A DNA stretch of 64,000 nt from an uncultured Blautia sp. (GTDB lineage Bacteria > Bacillota > Clostridia > Lachnospirales > Lachnospiraceae), in contig CAMNTH010000005.1 in the NCBI GenBank assembly GCA_946557785.1, positions 1-64,000 on the forward strand, in the 5' to 3' direction. Below the pieces are notes generated by a model. That model was not told the origin of the DNA and made no database searches. It was given only the letters and a program-made list of their open reading frames with translations. The translations under genes and the position numbers were made by a program. Below, one piece after another: positions 33,971-43,298 of this stretch. Position 1 is the stretch's first letter. The number at the start of each line of letters is the position of its first letter.

Positions 33971-35335
33971 TCATGAATCTTCCTTTGTGTCTACCTGCTG
34001 AATTTCTACCTCCCTGAAAAAATAATCCAAAATCTCCAGATAAGAATATCCTTGTGCTGCCATCTGATTGGCTGCGGTCTGGCTCATGCCTACACCATGT
34101 CCATATCCTCTTCCCTGTATGGCAACGAAATCCCCGGGATTCACTTCCATTGTAAAATAGGCGCTTGGAAGAAGGCTGCCTCCCTGCACTGTTGTCCCGT
34201 CTTTTTCCAAAATGGTACAGCCCATGGGAGACAAAAAGTCCCGAATCCCATACTCCTCTGTCAGATCAAAAGAGCCTTCGTCAGTTACCACATGGAGTCC
34301 GGTTACTGCATCGCTTTGATTTTTCCTGGTAATTTCCAGAGATTTTAGTGCTCCGCCAGACACCCGGCCATCTAACATGCTCCAGGGAATCCTTACGCTC
34401 CATGAACTCCAGGGTTCATCTTTATCAAATTGACAGGAAACTGCCTTAAGATAGGAAGCCTCTTCCTCTGCTCCCCAGATTTCATCTGTACTGGTTGCTC
34501 CTGAGGATGTAGAAAAGTAATAGGCCTGGATAAGCTCTCCATTCTGACACAGTACCTCTCCTTCGGTTGCATGAACTGCTTTTGAGGTGCTCTTTTGAGG
34601 AGGAATATTGCAATAAACCTGGAAACGCACACTGTCATCCACATCCGCACCATATTCCTTAAGACGTGCTTCCTGCATCTGGCGGCATGCATAGGTCCTT
34701 GCACAAACAGCCTGAGCCTTCAAAGCCTCTGCTTCATAAGAAGATGGCATCTCACTTGGCACTACGGATTCCAGATAACTTTCCAAGGGAAGCTCATTGA
34801 TCAAAAGGAGGCCATCCGGGGTGCTTCTGATTTCCAGGCTACCCTGGTATCTTGGATTCCCCTCCTGCCTTTCTATACTTTTTATCACAATCCCCTCCTC
34901 CTGTTTGGGAATAATAATAGGAAAAGTCTCTGTATCGAAAGCAGTATATGTAACTTCTTTGCCGCTATAGGCCACTGTTACAGAGGGATGGAAGTAGGAC
35001 TGATAGCCTGTATCCATTAAAAGTACCCTGATCTCTTTTTCCTTTGGTTCAGACTTCTGAGGGATATTTGTCATCTCATTCTGAACGGTCTGCTGAGTCT
35101 CGCTCTTCTGTGGGGCAGTCTCACTTTGTATTTCCTCACTTTGGGGTGCAGCCTCATTTTGTATTTCCTCCTTTTGGGGCGCAGCCTCACTTTGTATTTC
35201 CACTTTCTCCGGCATGCACCCCACATTTGCCTCCTGGCTCATGTTCAAGCGGATTCCTTCCTCAAGCAGAAGCATCCAGGCAAGGAAAATCAGCAATACG
35301 AATTTTACACTCAAAAAAAATCTGGTTTTCTTCAT
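33971..35335 (-). CDS. SpoIID/LytB domain protein
   Basis: A 454-residue membrane-anchored protein. One N-terminal helix (about 6-24) is followed by a repeat-rich linker of Glu/Gln/Ala/Pro (about 43-95) and the SpoIID domain, with LPLESYLESVVPSEMPSSYE, the YYFSTSSGATSTDEIWG segment and the C-terminal GRGYGHGVGMSQTAANQMA. SpoIID-type enzymes are lytic transglycosylases on peptidoglycan that lacks peptide stems, acting in engulfment during sporulation or in vegetative wall remodelling. The start lacks a ribosome site and lies inside a terminator hairpin (see findings). It could be leaderless. Confidence 0.88.
   Translation of the reverse strand: MKKTRFFLSVKFVLLIFLAWMLLLEEGIRLNMSQEANVGCMPEKVEIQSEAAPQKEEIQNEAAPQSEEIQSETAPQKSETQQTVQNEMTNIPQKSEPKEKEIRVLLMDTGYQSYFHPSVTVAYSGKEVTYTAFDTETFPIIIPKQEEGIVIKSIERQEGNPRYQGSLEIRSTPDGLLLINELPLESYLESVVPSEMPSSYEAEALKAQAVCARTYACRQMQEARLKEYGADVDDSVRFQVYCNIPPQKSTSKAVHATEGEVLCQNGELIQAYYFSTSSGATSTDEIWGAEEEASYLKAVSCQFDKDEPWSSWSVRIPWSMLDGRVSGGALKSLEITRKNQSDAVTGLHVVTDEGSFDLTEEYGIRDFLSPMGCTILEKDGTTVQGGSLLPSAYFTMEVNPGDFVAIQGRGYGHGVGMSQTAANQMAAQGYSYLEILDYFFREVEIQQVDTKEDS
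35115..35213. repeat. Three tandem 33-bp repeats in the SpoIID-like gene
   Basis: Units begin at 35115, 35148 and 35181 (each starting GCAG). The first two differ at a few positions; the third diverges at its end. They encode an 11-residue unit of the type EIQSEAAPQ-KE in the linker between membrane anchor and enzyme domain. Copy number may vary between strains. Confidence 0.8.
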
Positions 35336-35361
35336 ACTTTAATTATATGAAGAAAACCAGA
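35313..35361 (-). terminator. galM terminator overlapping the start of the SpoIID-like gene
   Basis: A perfect 16-bp inverted repeat (TCTGGTTTTCTTCATA with TATGAAGAAAACCAGA, loop of nine) is followed by eight T residues on the minus strand. The 3' arm contains the ATG and the first codons of the downstream gene. Confidence 0.8.
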
Positions 35362-35383
35362 AAATATCGCTAACATGGCAATT

Positions 35384-36448
35384 TTATTTTCTTTCCTGAA
35401 TATAGAATCTATAAGAAGTTTCCGACTGATAAGCCTCTCCCTTTTCTAAAATGGGAGAATGGAAGCGTTCCTCATTCACAGCATTTGGCTCTACCTGGGT
35501 TTCCAGACAAAAGCCGGCTCTTTTATCATAGGCATGTCCGTTCTTGCCCTGTTCCTGCTCAATAAAATTACCTGCATAAAGCTGTACACAAGGACAATCT
35601 GATTTCACTTCCATGGCAATCCCGGTCGCAGATGAACACGCATTAGCGATCACTCTTACACTGCCCTTTTCATAATGGTCCGTTACATAATTATGGTCAT
35701 ATCCGCCTGTAAAGATCAGCTGTTCATAATCTGCATCAATATCCCTGCCGATCTTCTTAGCCTTTGTGAAATCCATGGGCGTTCCGGCAACCTTCGCATA
35801 TTCTCCGGTTGGAATTCCCTGACCGCTCTTCAGCGGAGTAAAATACTCTGCATAAAGTGCCAGCTCCTGATCCAACACATTGCCGCTTCCCTCGCCGGAA
35901 AGATTAAAGTAGGAATGATTAGTCAGATTCGCCACTGTCGCCTGATTACTGGATCCCCCATAGGTAATCTTCAATTCATTGTCCTCAGTAAAGGTATAAG
36001 TCACGGAAACATGGAACTCTCCCGGGAAGCCGTTCTCTCCATCCGGGCTGACTCTGGAGAAAGTAATGCTGTTTTTCTCGTCATCCTTCTTCTCTGCCTT
36101 CCACAGCTTTTTCTCAAAAGCATCGGGGCCGCTGTGAAGATTGTTGGTATTTTCATTTTTGGAAAGAACTACTTTTTTTCCATGGATAAAAAATTCAGCG
36201 TTCTCAATCCGATTGCCGTTTCTGCCAATAGTCGCCCCAAAGAAACATCCGTTCTTCTCATATCCCTTCAGGTCATCATAACCCAGAACAACGTCCGTCA
36301 GTCTTCCCTCTTTATCCGAAACACATAATTTCACAAGAATGGCACCAAAATCCATTACTTCTGCATATGCTCCGGATGCATTTTCCAGATGGAAGATCCT
36401 GACCTCTTCTCCTGCAGGTAATGTCCCAAACACTCTATCTGTAATCAC
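35384..36448 (-). CDS. galM: Aldose 1-epimerase (mutarotase)
   Basis: Interconverts alpha and beta anomers of galactose and other aldoses in the cytoplasm. Typical segments are GATIGRNGNRIENAEF, NLHSGPDAFEKKLW, the histidine motif TNHSYFNLSG and the catalytic glutamate in CLETQVEPNAVN. The length of 354 residues is usual. It starts with GTG at 36448, behind GGAGGA. It stands alone between the 6S RNA terminator and its own terminator. Confidence 0.95.
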   Translation of the reverse strand: MITDRVFGTLPAGEEVRIFHLENASGAYAEVMDFGAILVKLCVSDKEGRLTDVVLGYDDLKGYEKNGCFFGATIGRNGNRIENAEFFIHGKKVVLSKNENTNNLHSGPDAFEKKLWKAEKKDDEKNSITFSRVSPDGENGFPGEFHVSVTYTFTEDNELKITYGGSSNQATVANLTNHSYFNLSGEGSGNVLDQELALYAEYFTPLKSGQGIPTGEYAKVAGTPMDFTKAKKIGRDIDADYEQLIFTGGYDHNYVTDHYEKGSVRVIANACSSATGIAMEVKSDCPCVQLYAGNFIEQEQGKNGHAYDKRAGFCLETQVEPNAVNEERFHSPILEKGEAYQSETSYRFYIQERK

Positions 36449-36475
36449 TTAAAATCCTCCCATATGTACACATAT

Positions 36476-36501
36476 ATAAAAAGGACCTTATGACCGGTCC
36501 T
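36476..36501 (-). terminator. Terminator of the 6S RNA gene
   Basis: AGGACC and GGTCCT pair across an 8-base loop, followed by TTTTTA on the minus strand; the plus strand also carries a T run (GTTTTTTT), so it can work in both directions. Confidence 0.8.
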
Positions 36502-36509
36502 GTTTTTTT

Positions 36510-36685
36510 ATTCCCGAGATGCCGTTCCCTTCTCTTTGACGCCTAGCCAGAGCTAGGTGGGTGTCCTCAACAGCGCTTCTGCCTACCACAACGTGAGGTC
36601 TGACATCCGAGCTGCGATCTTGGAGTCCCTTTATGTCGATGTAGGTTCAAAATAAAAAGGGGCTTCGCACATCCCAGGATTTCTT
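36510..36685 (-). ncRNA. ssrS: 6S RNA
   Basis: A non-coding gene of about 176 bases. The two ends pair in the 6S manner: the 5' part ATCCTGGGATGTGCGAAGCC corresponds to the CUGAGAUGUUCGCAAGC region of E. coli 6S, and the 3' part GGCATCTCGGGAAT to GGCAUCUCGGAGAU. A central bulge region with CACGTTGTGGTAGG lies between. A near-consensus promoter and a terminator bracket it, and no ORF is present. 6S RNA binds the housekeeping RNA polymerase holoenzyme and mimics an open promoter in stationary phase. Confidence 0.85.
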
Positions 36686-36696
36686 TTTCTTTTTTT

Positions 36697-36725
36697 ATTA
36701 TACTCTAGTGTATGCACTTTTTCAA
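36697..36725 (-). promoter_or_regulatory. Promoter of the 6S RNA gene
   Basis: TTGAAA (36720-36725) and TATAAT (36697-36702) with a 17-base spacer on the minus strand; transcription would start near 36690. Confidence 0.85.
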
Positions 36726-36743
36726 CAGAAAATACATTTATTT

Positions 36744-37127
36744 TTACTCATGTAACTCCAAAGGAAGACCATCCGGATCCTGGAAAAATGTCATTTTCTT
36801 TCCTGTGTAATCATCCGTACGGATAGGCTCACATAGGATTCCCAATTCTCCCAGCTCTCTCACTGTTTCTTCCACACTTTCCACGCAAAAAGCAAGGTGA
36901 CGCAGACCACAGGCTTCCGGATGATTTACCCGCATCGGCGGATTTTCCTGGGCAAAAATCTCCAGCTCCGTACACTCATTCACACGCAGATCCAGCTTCC
37001 AGTCCCTGCGCTGTGGCCTGTAGTTTTCCCTGATCACTTGAAAACCAAGCTTATTCACATAAAAATCCTTTGCAGTCTCATAATCCGATACGATAATAGC
37101 AATATGATGAATTGATGATAAATTCAT
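36744..37127 (-). CDS. VOC/glyoxalase-family protein, YaeR-like
   Basis: A 127-residue metal-binding beta-alpha-beta-beta-beta protein. The paired motifs IHHIAIIVSDYETAKDFYVN and LRHLAFCVESVEETVREL, plus the terminal FFQDPDGLPLELHE, match the GloA2/YaeR group. His (IHHI), Glu (LEIF), His (LRHLAF) and Glu (LELHE) are the expected metal ligands. The substrate is not known. The ATG at 37127 has GGGAGA. It has its own promoter and is read alone. Confidence 0.88.
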   Translation of the reverse strand: MNLSSIHHIAIIVSDYETAKDFYVNKLGFQVIRENYRPQRRDWKLDLRVNECTELEIFAQENPPMRVNHPEACGLRHLAFCVESVEETVRELGELGILCEPIRTDDYTGKKMTFFQDPDGLPLELHE

Positions 37128-37178
37128 GAAATCTGTCTCCCTTTGTTTTCTAAAAAAATCTGTTCTCACCTTGTTACC

Positions 37179-37207
37179 ATATTACCTGTTCATGCATAGC
37201 TTTGCAA
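37179..37207 (-). promoter_or_regulatory. Promoter of the VOC-family gene
   Basis: TTGCAA (37202-37207) and TAATAT (37179-37184) are spaced by 17 bases on the minus strand. Confidence 0.6.
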
Positions 37208-37309
37208 GGATTATCCGTTCCTTGGTTCATAATTTTTTTCACTTCAATTTTTTATCCAAACCCTTTTCACAAAGCACCAAATAGAATATACCGGAGGAGA
37301 CACACTTAT

Positions 37310-38491
37310 TCATTTTCTCCATACCATCTTATCTACAACACCCGTATAGCTCTGAATAAGCTTCACTACCTTTGTACTAACATTTTCTTCCACATAATCA
37401 GGTACCGGAACACCATAATCCCTTTCTAGATTCATCGTTACCGCTGTATCAACAGCCTGCAGCAACGATTTTTCATCAATACCTGCCAGTATAAAACACG
37501 CCTTATCAAGCGCTTCCGGGCGCTCTGTTGATGTACGGATGCATACTGCCGGGAAAGGGTGTCCTACTGCCATAAAGAAGCTGCTCTCTTCCGGCAACGT
37601 TCCTGAATCTGAAACTACCGCAAACGCATTCATCTGCAAATGGTTGTAGTCATGAAATCCAAGCGGCTCATGCTGAATCACACGCTTGTCCAACTCAAAT
37701 CCGGACGCTGCCAAACGGTTACGGCTTCGTGGGTGACAGGAGTACAAAATCGGCATATTGTATTTTTCTGCCATTTTGTTGATTGCCGTAAATAATGACA
37801 AGAAATTCTTCTCCATATCAATATTTTCTTCTCTGTGTGCAGAAAGCAGAATGTATTTCTGAGGTTCTAATCCCAATCTTTCCAGAATATCCGACTTTTC
37901 AATCTCCGACAGATTCTGGTGCAATACCTCTGCCATCGGAGAACCGGTCACATACACCCGCTCCTTCGGAAGTCCGCACTCATGAAGATACTTTCTCGCA
38001 TGTTCCGAATAAGCCAAGTTTACATCGGAAATAATGTCCACAATCCGACGGTTCGTTTCCTCCGGCAGACACTCATCCTTGCAGCGATTTCCGGCTTCCA
38101 TATGAAAAATCGGAATATGTAGACGCTTCGCCGCAATGGCCGATAGACAGGAATTTGTGTCACCCAAGATCAGCAGCGCATCCGGTTTAATCTGGTTCAT
38201 CAGCTTATAAGAACAGTTGATAATATTTCCAACTGTTGCACCAAGATCATCTCCAACCGCATCCATATATACTTCCGGATTCTCAATCTTCAAGTTTTCA
38301 AAAAATATTCCATTCAGATTATAGTCGTAGTTTTGTCCTGTATGAGCAAGAACTACGTCAAAATATTTACGGCACCTATCGATTACCGCTGCAAGGCGGA
38401 TGATTTCCGGCCTGGTTCCTACGATGATGAGGAGCTTCAGCTTTCCATCATCTTTAAAATGTATATCAGAATAATCCGTTCTTATTTCCAT
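37310..38491 (-). CDS. capG: UDP-N-acetylglucosamine 2-epimerase-type enzyme (CapG/FnlC-like)
   Basis: A 393-residue non-hydrolysing 2-epimerase of the WecB fold: IVGTRPEIIRLA, HTGQNYDYNLNGIFFE, HMEAGNRCKDECLPEETNRR and SAHREENID. Because CapF- and CapE-like genes precede it, it should catalyse the last step to UDP-N-acetyl-L-fucosamine (2-epimerisation of UDP-N-acetyl-L-pneumosamine) rather than UDP-ManNAc formation. It is the last gene of the capsule operon; I see no clear terminator after it. Confidence 0.88.
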   Translation of the reverse strand: MEIRTDYSDIHFKDDGKLKLLIIVGTRPEIIRLAAVIDRCRKYFDVVLAHTGQNYDYNLNGIFFENLKIENPEVYMDAVGDDLGATVGNIINCSYKLMNQIKPDALLILGDTNSCLSAIAAKRLHIPIFHMEAGNRCKDECLPEETNRRIVDIISDVNLAYSEHARKYLHECGLPKERVYVTGSPMAEVLHQNLSEIEKSDILERLGLEPQKYILLSAHREENIDMEKNFLSLFTAINKMAEKYNMPILYSCHPRSRNRLAASGFELDKRVIQHEPLGFHDYNHLQMNAFAVVSDSGTLPEESSFFMAVGHPFPAVCIRTSTERPEALDKACFILAGIDEKSLLQAVDTAVTMNLERDYGVPVPDYVEENVSTKVVKLIQSYTGVVDKMVWRK

Positions 38492-38545
38492 CTCAATGGC
38501 TCCTTCTCTGCATATTCCTCAAATCAGTTATGCTTTATTTCGGTT

Positions 38546-39742
38546 TTATACCGGCTCAAAAAATGTATCTGGTCTTTCCGGATTAAAAATCTCATTACAA
38601 GTCATCACCGTCACCAGATTCTCTGTCTCGCTTAAATTAATGATATTATGAGTCCAACCCGGAATCATATGAATCGCTTCAATCTTCTCTCCACTCACTT
38701 CAAACTCTACCATTTCTCCCGTATAAATGTTGCGTTCCTGAATAAGGCCATGTCCGGCAACTACGATAAACAATTCCCATTTGGAGTTATGCCAGTGCTG
38801 GCCTTTTGTGATTCCTGGTTTACTGATGTTGATACTAACCTGGCCGCAGTCTGCGGTATGCACCAGTTCCGTGAAAGAGCCTCTGGCATCTACATTCATC
38901 TTCAACCCATATTTGAACTTCTCCACCGGAAGATATGTCAGATAAAGACTATATAACTTTTTCGCAAAAGAACCTTCCGCCATCTTCGGCATCATCAGTG
39001 TTTCCGGATGCGCCTTGAACTGCTCCAGCAAATCCACTATTTCGCCAAGCGTTACCTTGTGTGTCACCGGCACACAGCAATATCTCCCACTTTCAGTAAC
39101 AACCGTCTCCACACCTTCAAACTCACAATGAACTTCTTTACATTCAAGCAGGTCAAACATTCCCTCTACCAGATCGTCAATATAAAGAAGCTCCAGTTCT
39201 GTACTGCGGTCATTAACCGTAAACTTTTCATCATTTGCCACCGCCCAGCAGAATGTGCTGATGGCACTGTTATATTTCGGACGGCTATGTCCCATCAGGT
39301 TTGGGAATCGATAAACTGCCACTTTCACCTGGGTTTCTTCAGCATAAGAGAAGAACAGTTCTTCCCCGGCTTTCTTACTTCTGCCATATTCACTATTTCC
39401 AAACCGCCCAGATAAAGTTGCCTGTATAGAAGAAGAAAGCATAATCGTTGCTTTATTCTCGTACTTTTTCAAAGTATTCAAAAGCTCAGACGCAAACCCG
39501 AAATTTCCTCTCATGAAATCTTCTGGATTTTCTGGTCGATTCACTCCAGCAAGGTTGAACACAACGTCTGCTTTCTGACAATACTCATCCAATTCCTTAG
39601 CAGTAGAATCCAAATCATACTCATAGATTTCATCAATGTGAATATCTGGTCTCGTCCGATTTTTATCCTCTTTAATATTTCTTAAATTGGCACACAGAGC
39701 TGTTCCTACCATGCCCTTTGCACCGGTTACTAATATATTCAT
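38546..39742 (-). CDS. capF: Capsular reductase with C-terminal cupin domain (CapF/FnlB-like)
   Basis: A 398-residue bifunctional enzyme. The N-terminal SDR domain starts MNILVTGAKGMVGTAL and contains the SSSIQATLSGRFGNSEYGRSKK active-site stretch with YxxxK; from about residue 270 a cupin domain follows (GQHWHNSKWELFIVVAGHGL) with the metal-binding histidines. In S. aureus CapF epimerises and reduces the CapE product with NADPH. The ATG at 39742 is preferred over a GTG six bases upstream. It lies 14 bases after capE. Confidence 0.88.
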   Translation of the reverse strand: MNILVTGAKGMVGTALCANLRNIKEDKNRTRPDIHIDEIYEYDLDSTAKELDEYCQKADVVFNLAGVNRPENPEDFMRGNFGFASELLNTLKKYENKATIMLSSSIQATLSGRFGNSEYGRSKKAGEELFFSYAEETQVKVAVYRFPNLMGHSRPKYNSAISTFCWAVANDEKFTVNDRSTELELLYIDDLVEGMFDLLECKEVHCEFEGVETVVTESGRYCCVPVTHKVTLGEIVDLLEQFKAHPETLMMPKMAEGSFAKKLYSLYLTYLPVEKFKYGLKMNVDARGSFTELVHTADCGQVSINISKPGITKGQHWHNSKWELFIVVAGHGLIQERNIYTGEMVEFEVSGEKIEAIHMIPGWTHNIINLSETENLVTVMTCNEIFNPERPDTFFEPV

Positions 39743-39756
39743 ACACACCTCAATTA

Positions 39757-40797
39757 TTATTGATTATTTTTCGCCAATTCTTCCTGAATATATGTAAGCG
39801 CTGCAATCTTCACTTTCGTTTCCTCCACGGTCAGCAGCTGTGTATTATTGGAATTAAACTCGCTTAACTTCGCTCTCTCAACATTGCCTTGTGTGAAATA
39901 TTTATCGTAATTCAGCCCTCTCTTGTCGCATGGTACACGGTAATAATTTCCCATATCAATGGCGTGTGCACATTCCTCATTGGTCAGAAGCGTTTCATAC
40001 ATTTTTTCACCATGACGAATACCAATGACCTTAATATCCTCTTTCTTTCCGCCGAACAGTTCACACACTGCTTCCGCCTGTGTCTTAATCGTACAAGCCG
40101 GCGCTTTCTGTACCAGAACATCACCCGGCTCGCCATGCTCAAATGCAAATAGAACCAGATCAACTGCTTCATCAAGAGACATGATAAATCTTGTCATGGT
40201 CGGTTCAGTTAATGTAATCGGATTTCCATTTCGAATCTGATCGATCCAAAGCGGAATAACAGATCCACGGGAACACATTACATTACCATAGCGAGTACAA
40301 CAGATCTTCGTTTTCTTTGTTGTCTTTGCCTTCGCAACAATTACTTTTTCCATCATTGCCTTACTCGTTCCCATTGCATTTACCGGATAAGCTGCCTTAT
40401 CTGTAGACAAACATACGACAGCTTCTACCCCTTCTTCAATTGCAGCCGTCAATACATTCTCTGTACCAAGTACATTCGTCTTAACCGCCTCAATCGGAAA
40501 AAACTCACAGGATGGAACTTGCTTTAAAGCGGCCGCATGAAAGATATAATCCACACCATGCATTGCATTCTTTACTGAAGCTAAATCGCGGACATCTCCT
40601 ATGTAAAAGCTGATTTTATCCGCAACTTCCGGCATCTTCGCCTGGAACTCATGACGCATATCGTCCTGCTTCTTCTCATCTCGAGAAAATACACGAATTT
40701 CTCCAATATCGGTTGCAAGGAAGCGATTTAAAACAGCATTTCCAAAAGAACCGGTACCTCCAGTGATTAATAATGTTCTATCTTTAAATGTACTCAT
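39757..40797 (-). CDS. capE: UDP-GlcNAc 4,6-dehydratase/5-epimerase (CapE/FnlA-like)
   Basis: A 346-residue cytoplasmic extended SDR. The NAD motif TGGTGSFGNAVLNRFL, the CRYGNVMCSRGSVIPLW motif and LSTDKAAYPVNAMGTSKAMMEK place it with CapE/FnlA and the short FlaA1-like dehydratases. It converts UDP-GlcNAc to 4-keto-6-deoxy sugars, the entry into UDP-L-FucNAc. It heads the capE-capF-capG trio, 71 bases after the ugd-like gene. PseB-type activity is the main alternative, but the CapF partner argues against it. Confidence 0.88.
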   Translation of the reverse strand: MSTFKDRTLLITGGTGSFGNAVLNRFLATDIGEIRVFSRDEKKQDDMRHEFQAKMPEVADKISFYIGDVRDLASVKNAMHGVDYIFHAAALKQVPSCEFFPIEAVKTNVLGTENVLTAAIEEGVEAVVCLSTDKAAYPVNAMGTSKAMMEKVIVAKAKTTKKTKICCTRYGNVMCSRGSVIPLWIDQIRNGNPITLTEPTMTRFIMSLDEAVDLVLFAFEHGEPGDVLVQKAPACTIKTQAEAVCELFGGKKEDIKVIGIRHGEKMYETLLTNEECAHAIDMGNYYRVPCDKRGLNYDKYFTQGNVERAKLSEFNSNNTQLLTVEETKVKIAALTYIQEELAKNNQ

Positions 40798-40868
40798 TTA
40801 TTTTTATCTCTCCATTTTTATATTTGCTCTTTCAAAATTGTATTAAATTAGGCCTTCTGATGTCAAAG

Positions 40869-42113
40869 TTAGTCTCTGAAGAAAATATCTCTCGTATAAA
40901 CTTTATCTTTTACATTATCCAGGCATCCATCATACCGATTCGCAATAATTGCCTGGCTCATTTCTTTGAACTTCTCCAGATCATTCACAATTCTGCTGCC
41001 AAAGAACGTACTTTCATCCTCAAGCGTTGGCTCATAAATAACAACCGTCGCGCCTTTCGCTTTGATGCGCTTCATAACTCCCTGGATAGAAGACTGACGG
41101 AAGTTATCAGAATTAGACTTCATAGTCAAACGGTATACGCCAACCACCACCTCGACTTCTTTACTGGCATGATAATCACTATTCGCCTCATATCCCCCTG
41201 CAATCTCAAGCACGCGATCTGCTATAAAATCTTTTCTCGTTCTATTACTCTCCACAATTGCAGACATCATATTCTGAGGAACATCTGCATAGTTTGCCAG
41301 TAACTGTTTCGTATCTTTCGGCAAACAATATCCACCATAACCAAAACTCGGATTGTTGTAATGTGAACCGATACGCGGATCCAAACAAACTCCATTAATA
41401 ATCTGTAGCGTATTCAGTCCTTTCATCTCTGCGTATGTATCTAGCTCATTGAAATAAGAAACACGCAGAGCGAGATAAGTATTTGCAAACAGTTTAACAG
41501 CCTCGGCCTCAGTAAATCCCATAATCAAAGTATCTATATTCTCTTTGATAGCCCCTTCCTGCAGAAGACCTGCGAATGTGTTTGCTGCTTTCACCAATCT
41601 TGCATTCTCCTCATCCGTACCAACAATAATTCGTGACGGATACAGATTGTCATAAAGAGCCTTAGATTCCCGCAAGAATTCTGGACTGAAAATGATATTA
41701 TCACAATGATACTTCTCACGCACTGACGCTGTAAAGCCTACCGGAATCGTAGATTTAATAACCATAACCGCATCTGGATTGTACTGAATTACTAACTTAA
41801 TCACCGTCTCAACGGCTGATGTATCAAAGAAATTCTTCTTACTGTCATAGTTGGTAGGTGCCGCAATTATAACGAGATCTGCCTCCTTGTATGCCGTCTC
41901 TGCATCAAGTGTAGCTGTTAAATTCAGTTTCTTTTCTGCCAGATATTTTTCTATGTACTCATCCTGAATCGGAGACTTCCTATTATTAATCAGTTCTACT
42001 TTTTCAGGTACAATGTCCACAGCTATAACTTCATGATGCTGGGATAAAAGTGTGGCAATCGATAAACCTACATAACCTGTACCAGCCACTGCTATCTTAC
42101 ATTTCTTTTCCAT
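40869..42113 (-). CDS. ugd: UDP-glucose 6-dehydrogenase
   Basis: A 414-residue NAD-dependent dehydrogenase that makes UDP-glucuronate from UDP-glucose by two oxidations. The N-terminal Rossmann motif is [15 protein letters not shown] and the catalytic cysteine lies in [12 protein letters not shown]. The frame could be read up to 42230, but the ATG at 42113 behind AAGGAAGG fits the usual N-terminus. The next gene upstream is a UDP-glucuronate epimerase-like protein, so together they supply UDP-GlcA and UDP-GalA to the capsule. Confidence 0.92.
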   Translation of the reverse strand: MEKKCKIAVAGTGYVGLSIATLLSQHHEVIAVDIVPEKVELINNRKSPIQDEYIEKYLAEKKLNLTATLDAETAYKEADLVIIAAPTNYDSKKNFFDTSAVETVIKLVIQYNPDAVMVIKSTIPVGFTASVREKYHCDNIIFSPEFLRESKALYDNLYPSRIIVGTDEENARLVKAANTFAGLLQEGAIKENIDTLIMGFTEAEAVKLFANTYLALRVSYFNELDTYAEMKGLNTLQIINGVCLDPRIGSHYNNPSFGYGGYCLPKDTKQLLANYADVPQNMMSAIVESNRTRKDFIADRVLEIAGGYEANSDYHASKEVEVVVGVYRLTMKSNSDNFRQSSIQGVMKRIKAKGATVVIYEPTLEDESTFFGSRIVNDLEKFKEMSQAIIANRYDGCLDNVKDKVYTRDIFFRD

Positions 42114-42153
42114 CTTTGCATCCTTCCTTGTGTGAGTATTTCCTCTCATATCT

Positions 42154-43242
42154 TTATAAATAAAATTCTTTATACCACTCTGCAAAACTCCGAAGTCCCT
42201 CTCGAAGACTTGTAGTTGGTTTAAATCCAAAATCCCGTTCTAACGCACTTGTATCTGCATAGGTTATAGGCACATCTCCCGGTTGCATCGGAACCAACTT
42301 CTTATGAGCTTCAAAGTCATAATCTTCCGAAAGTACACCGGCATGTATCAATTCTTCCTGTAATATCTGTACAAAATCCAACAAATTCTCCGGTTGGTTA
42401 TTTCCAATGTTATAAATTGCATACGGCGGAATCGGCAAACCATCTTTTCCGTTCTTTTTCTCCGGTGCTGCCTGCAAGACTCGTTTCACACCTTCCACAA
42501 TATCGTCCACATAGGTAAAATCACGTTTGCAGTTTCCGTAGTTGAAAATCTGGATTGTTTCGCCTTTTAATAGCTTATTCGTAAATCCAAAGTACGCCAT
42601 ATCTGGTCTGCCTGCCGGTCCATAGACTGTAAAGAAACGCAACCCTGTAGATGGTATATTATAGAGTTTTGAATAGGCATGAGCCATCAGCTCATTGCCT
42701 TTCTTTGTTGCTGCATAGAGAGAAACTGGATTATCCACCTTATCCTCTGTACTATACGGAACTTTCTTATTCGTACCATAGACAGATGAAGAAGATGCAT
42801 AAACAAGATGCTCTACACCGGTAGAACCGCCATCATAGGAATGGCGACAAGCCTCAAGAATATTATAGAAACCAATTAAATTACTTTTTATGTAGGCATC
42901 TGGATTCGTAATTGAATACCGGACACCAGCTTGCGCTGCCAGATTCACTACTATGGACGGCTTATATTGTTCAAAAATGGAATCAACGAAAGCCTTTTCT
43001 CCAATTGAGCCTTTAATGAATGTCCAACTGGATTCTGGATGTTCTTCTGTAATTTTTTCAATTTCCTTTAGCCGCCATTCCTTGATTGATACATCATAAT
43101 AATTGTTCAGATTATCGATTCCGATGATATGCAACGGAGACTGAGCCTTGAGCAGTTCCAAGACCAAATTGAAACCGATAAAGCCTGCCGCTCCGGTCAC
43201 TAAGATTATTTTATTTTTTAAAATTACGTTTTTTTGTTTCAT
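42154..43242 (-). CDS. UDP-glucuronate 4-epimerase-like protein
   Basis: A 362-residue extended SDR epimerase. [16 protein letters not shown] binds [33 protein letters not shown] and [20 protein letters not shown] contain the catalytic Ser/Tyr/Lys; [20 protein letters not shown] is characteristic of glucuronate epimerases such as Cap1J and GlaE. It likely turns UDP-GlcA into UDP-GalA. A hairpin (43254-43287, CATCCGC with GCGGATG) sits just before its GGAGG site and may modulate translation. Confidence 0.9.
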   Translation of the reverse strand: MKQKNVILKNKIILVTGAAGFIGFNLVLELLKAQSPLHIIGIDNLNNYYDVSIKEWRLKEIEKITEEHPESSWTFIKGSIGEKAFVDSIFEQYKPSIVVNLAAQAGVRYSITNPDAYIKSNLIGFYNILEACRHSYDGGSTGVEHLVYASSSSVYGTNKKVPYSTEDKVDNPVSLYAATKKGNELMAHAYSKLYNIPSTGLRFFTVYGPAGRPDMAYFGFTNKLLKGETIQIFNYGNCKRDFTYVDDIVEGVKRVLQAAPEKKNGKDGLPIPPYAIYNIGNNQPENLLDFVQILQEELIHAGVLSEDYDFEAHKKLVPMQPGDVPITYADTSALERDFGFKPTTSLREGLRSFAEWYKEFYL

Positions 43243-43298
43243 TTTGTTTCCTCCATCCGCTTCACTCCCTTTCGGCGGATGAAGCTATCTCATTTCTC

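Noticed and set aside
35115-35213. Possible CRISPR array from 33-bp repeats
   Set aside because: The units are head-to-tail without spacers, in frame with the SpoIID-like gene, and no cas genes are present.
36449-36743. tRNA or 5S rRNA in the galM-VOC gap
   Set aside because: No cloverleaf, CCA end or 5S core was found; the paired ends and bulge fit 6S RNA.
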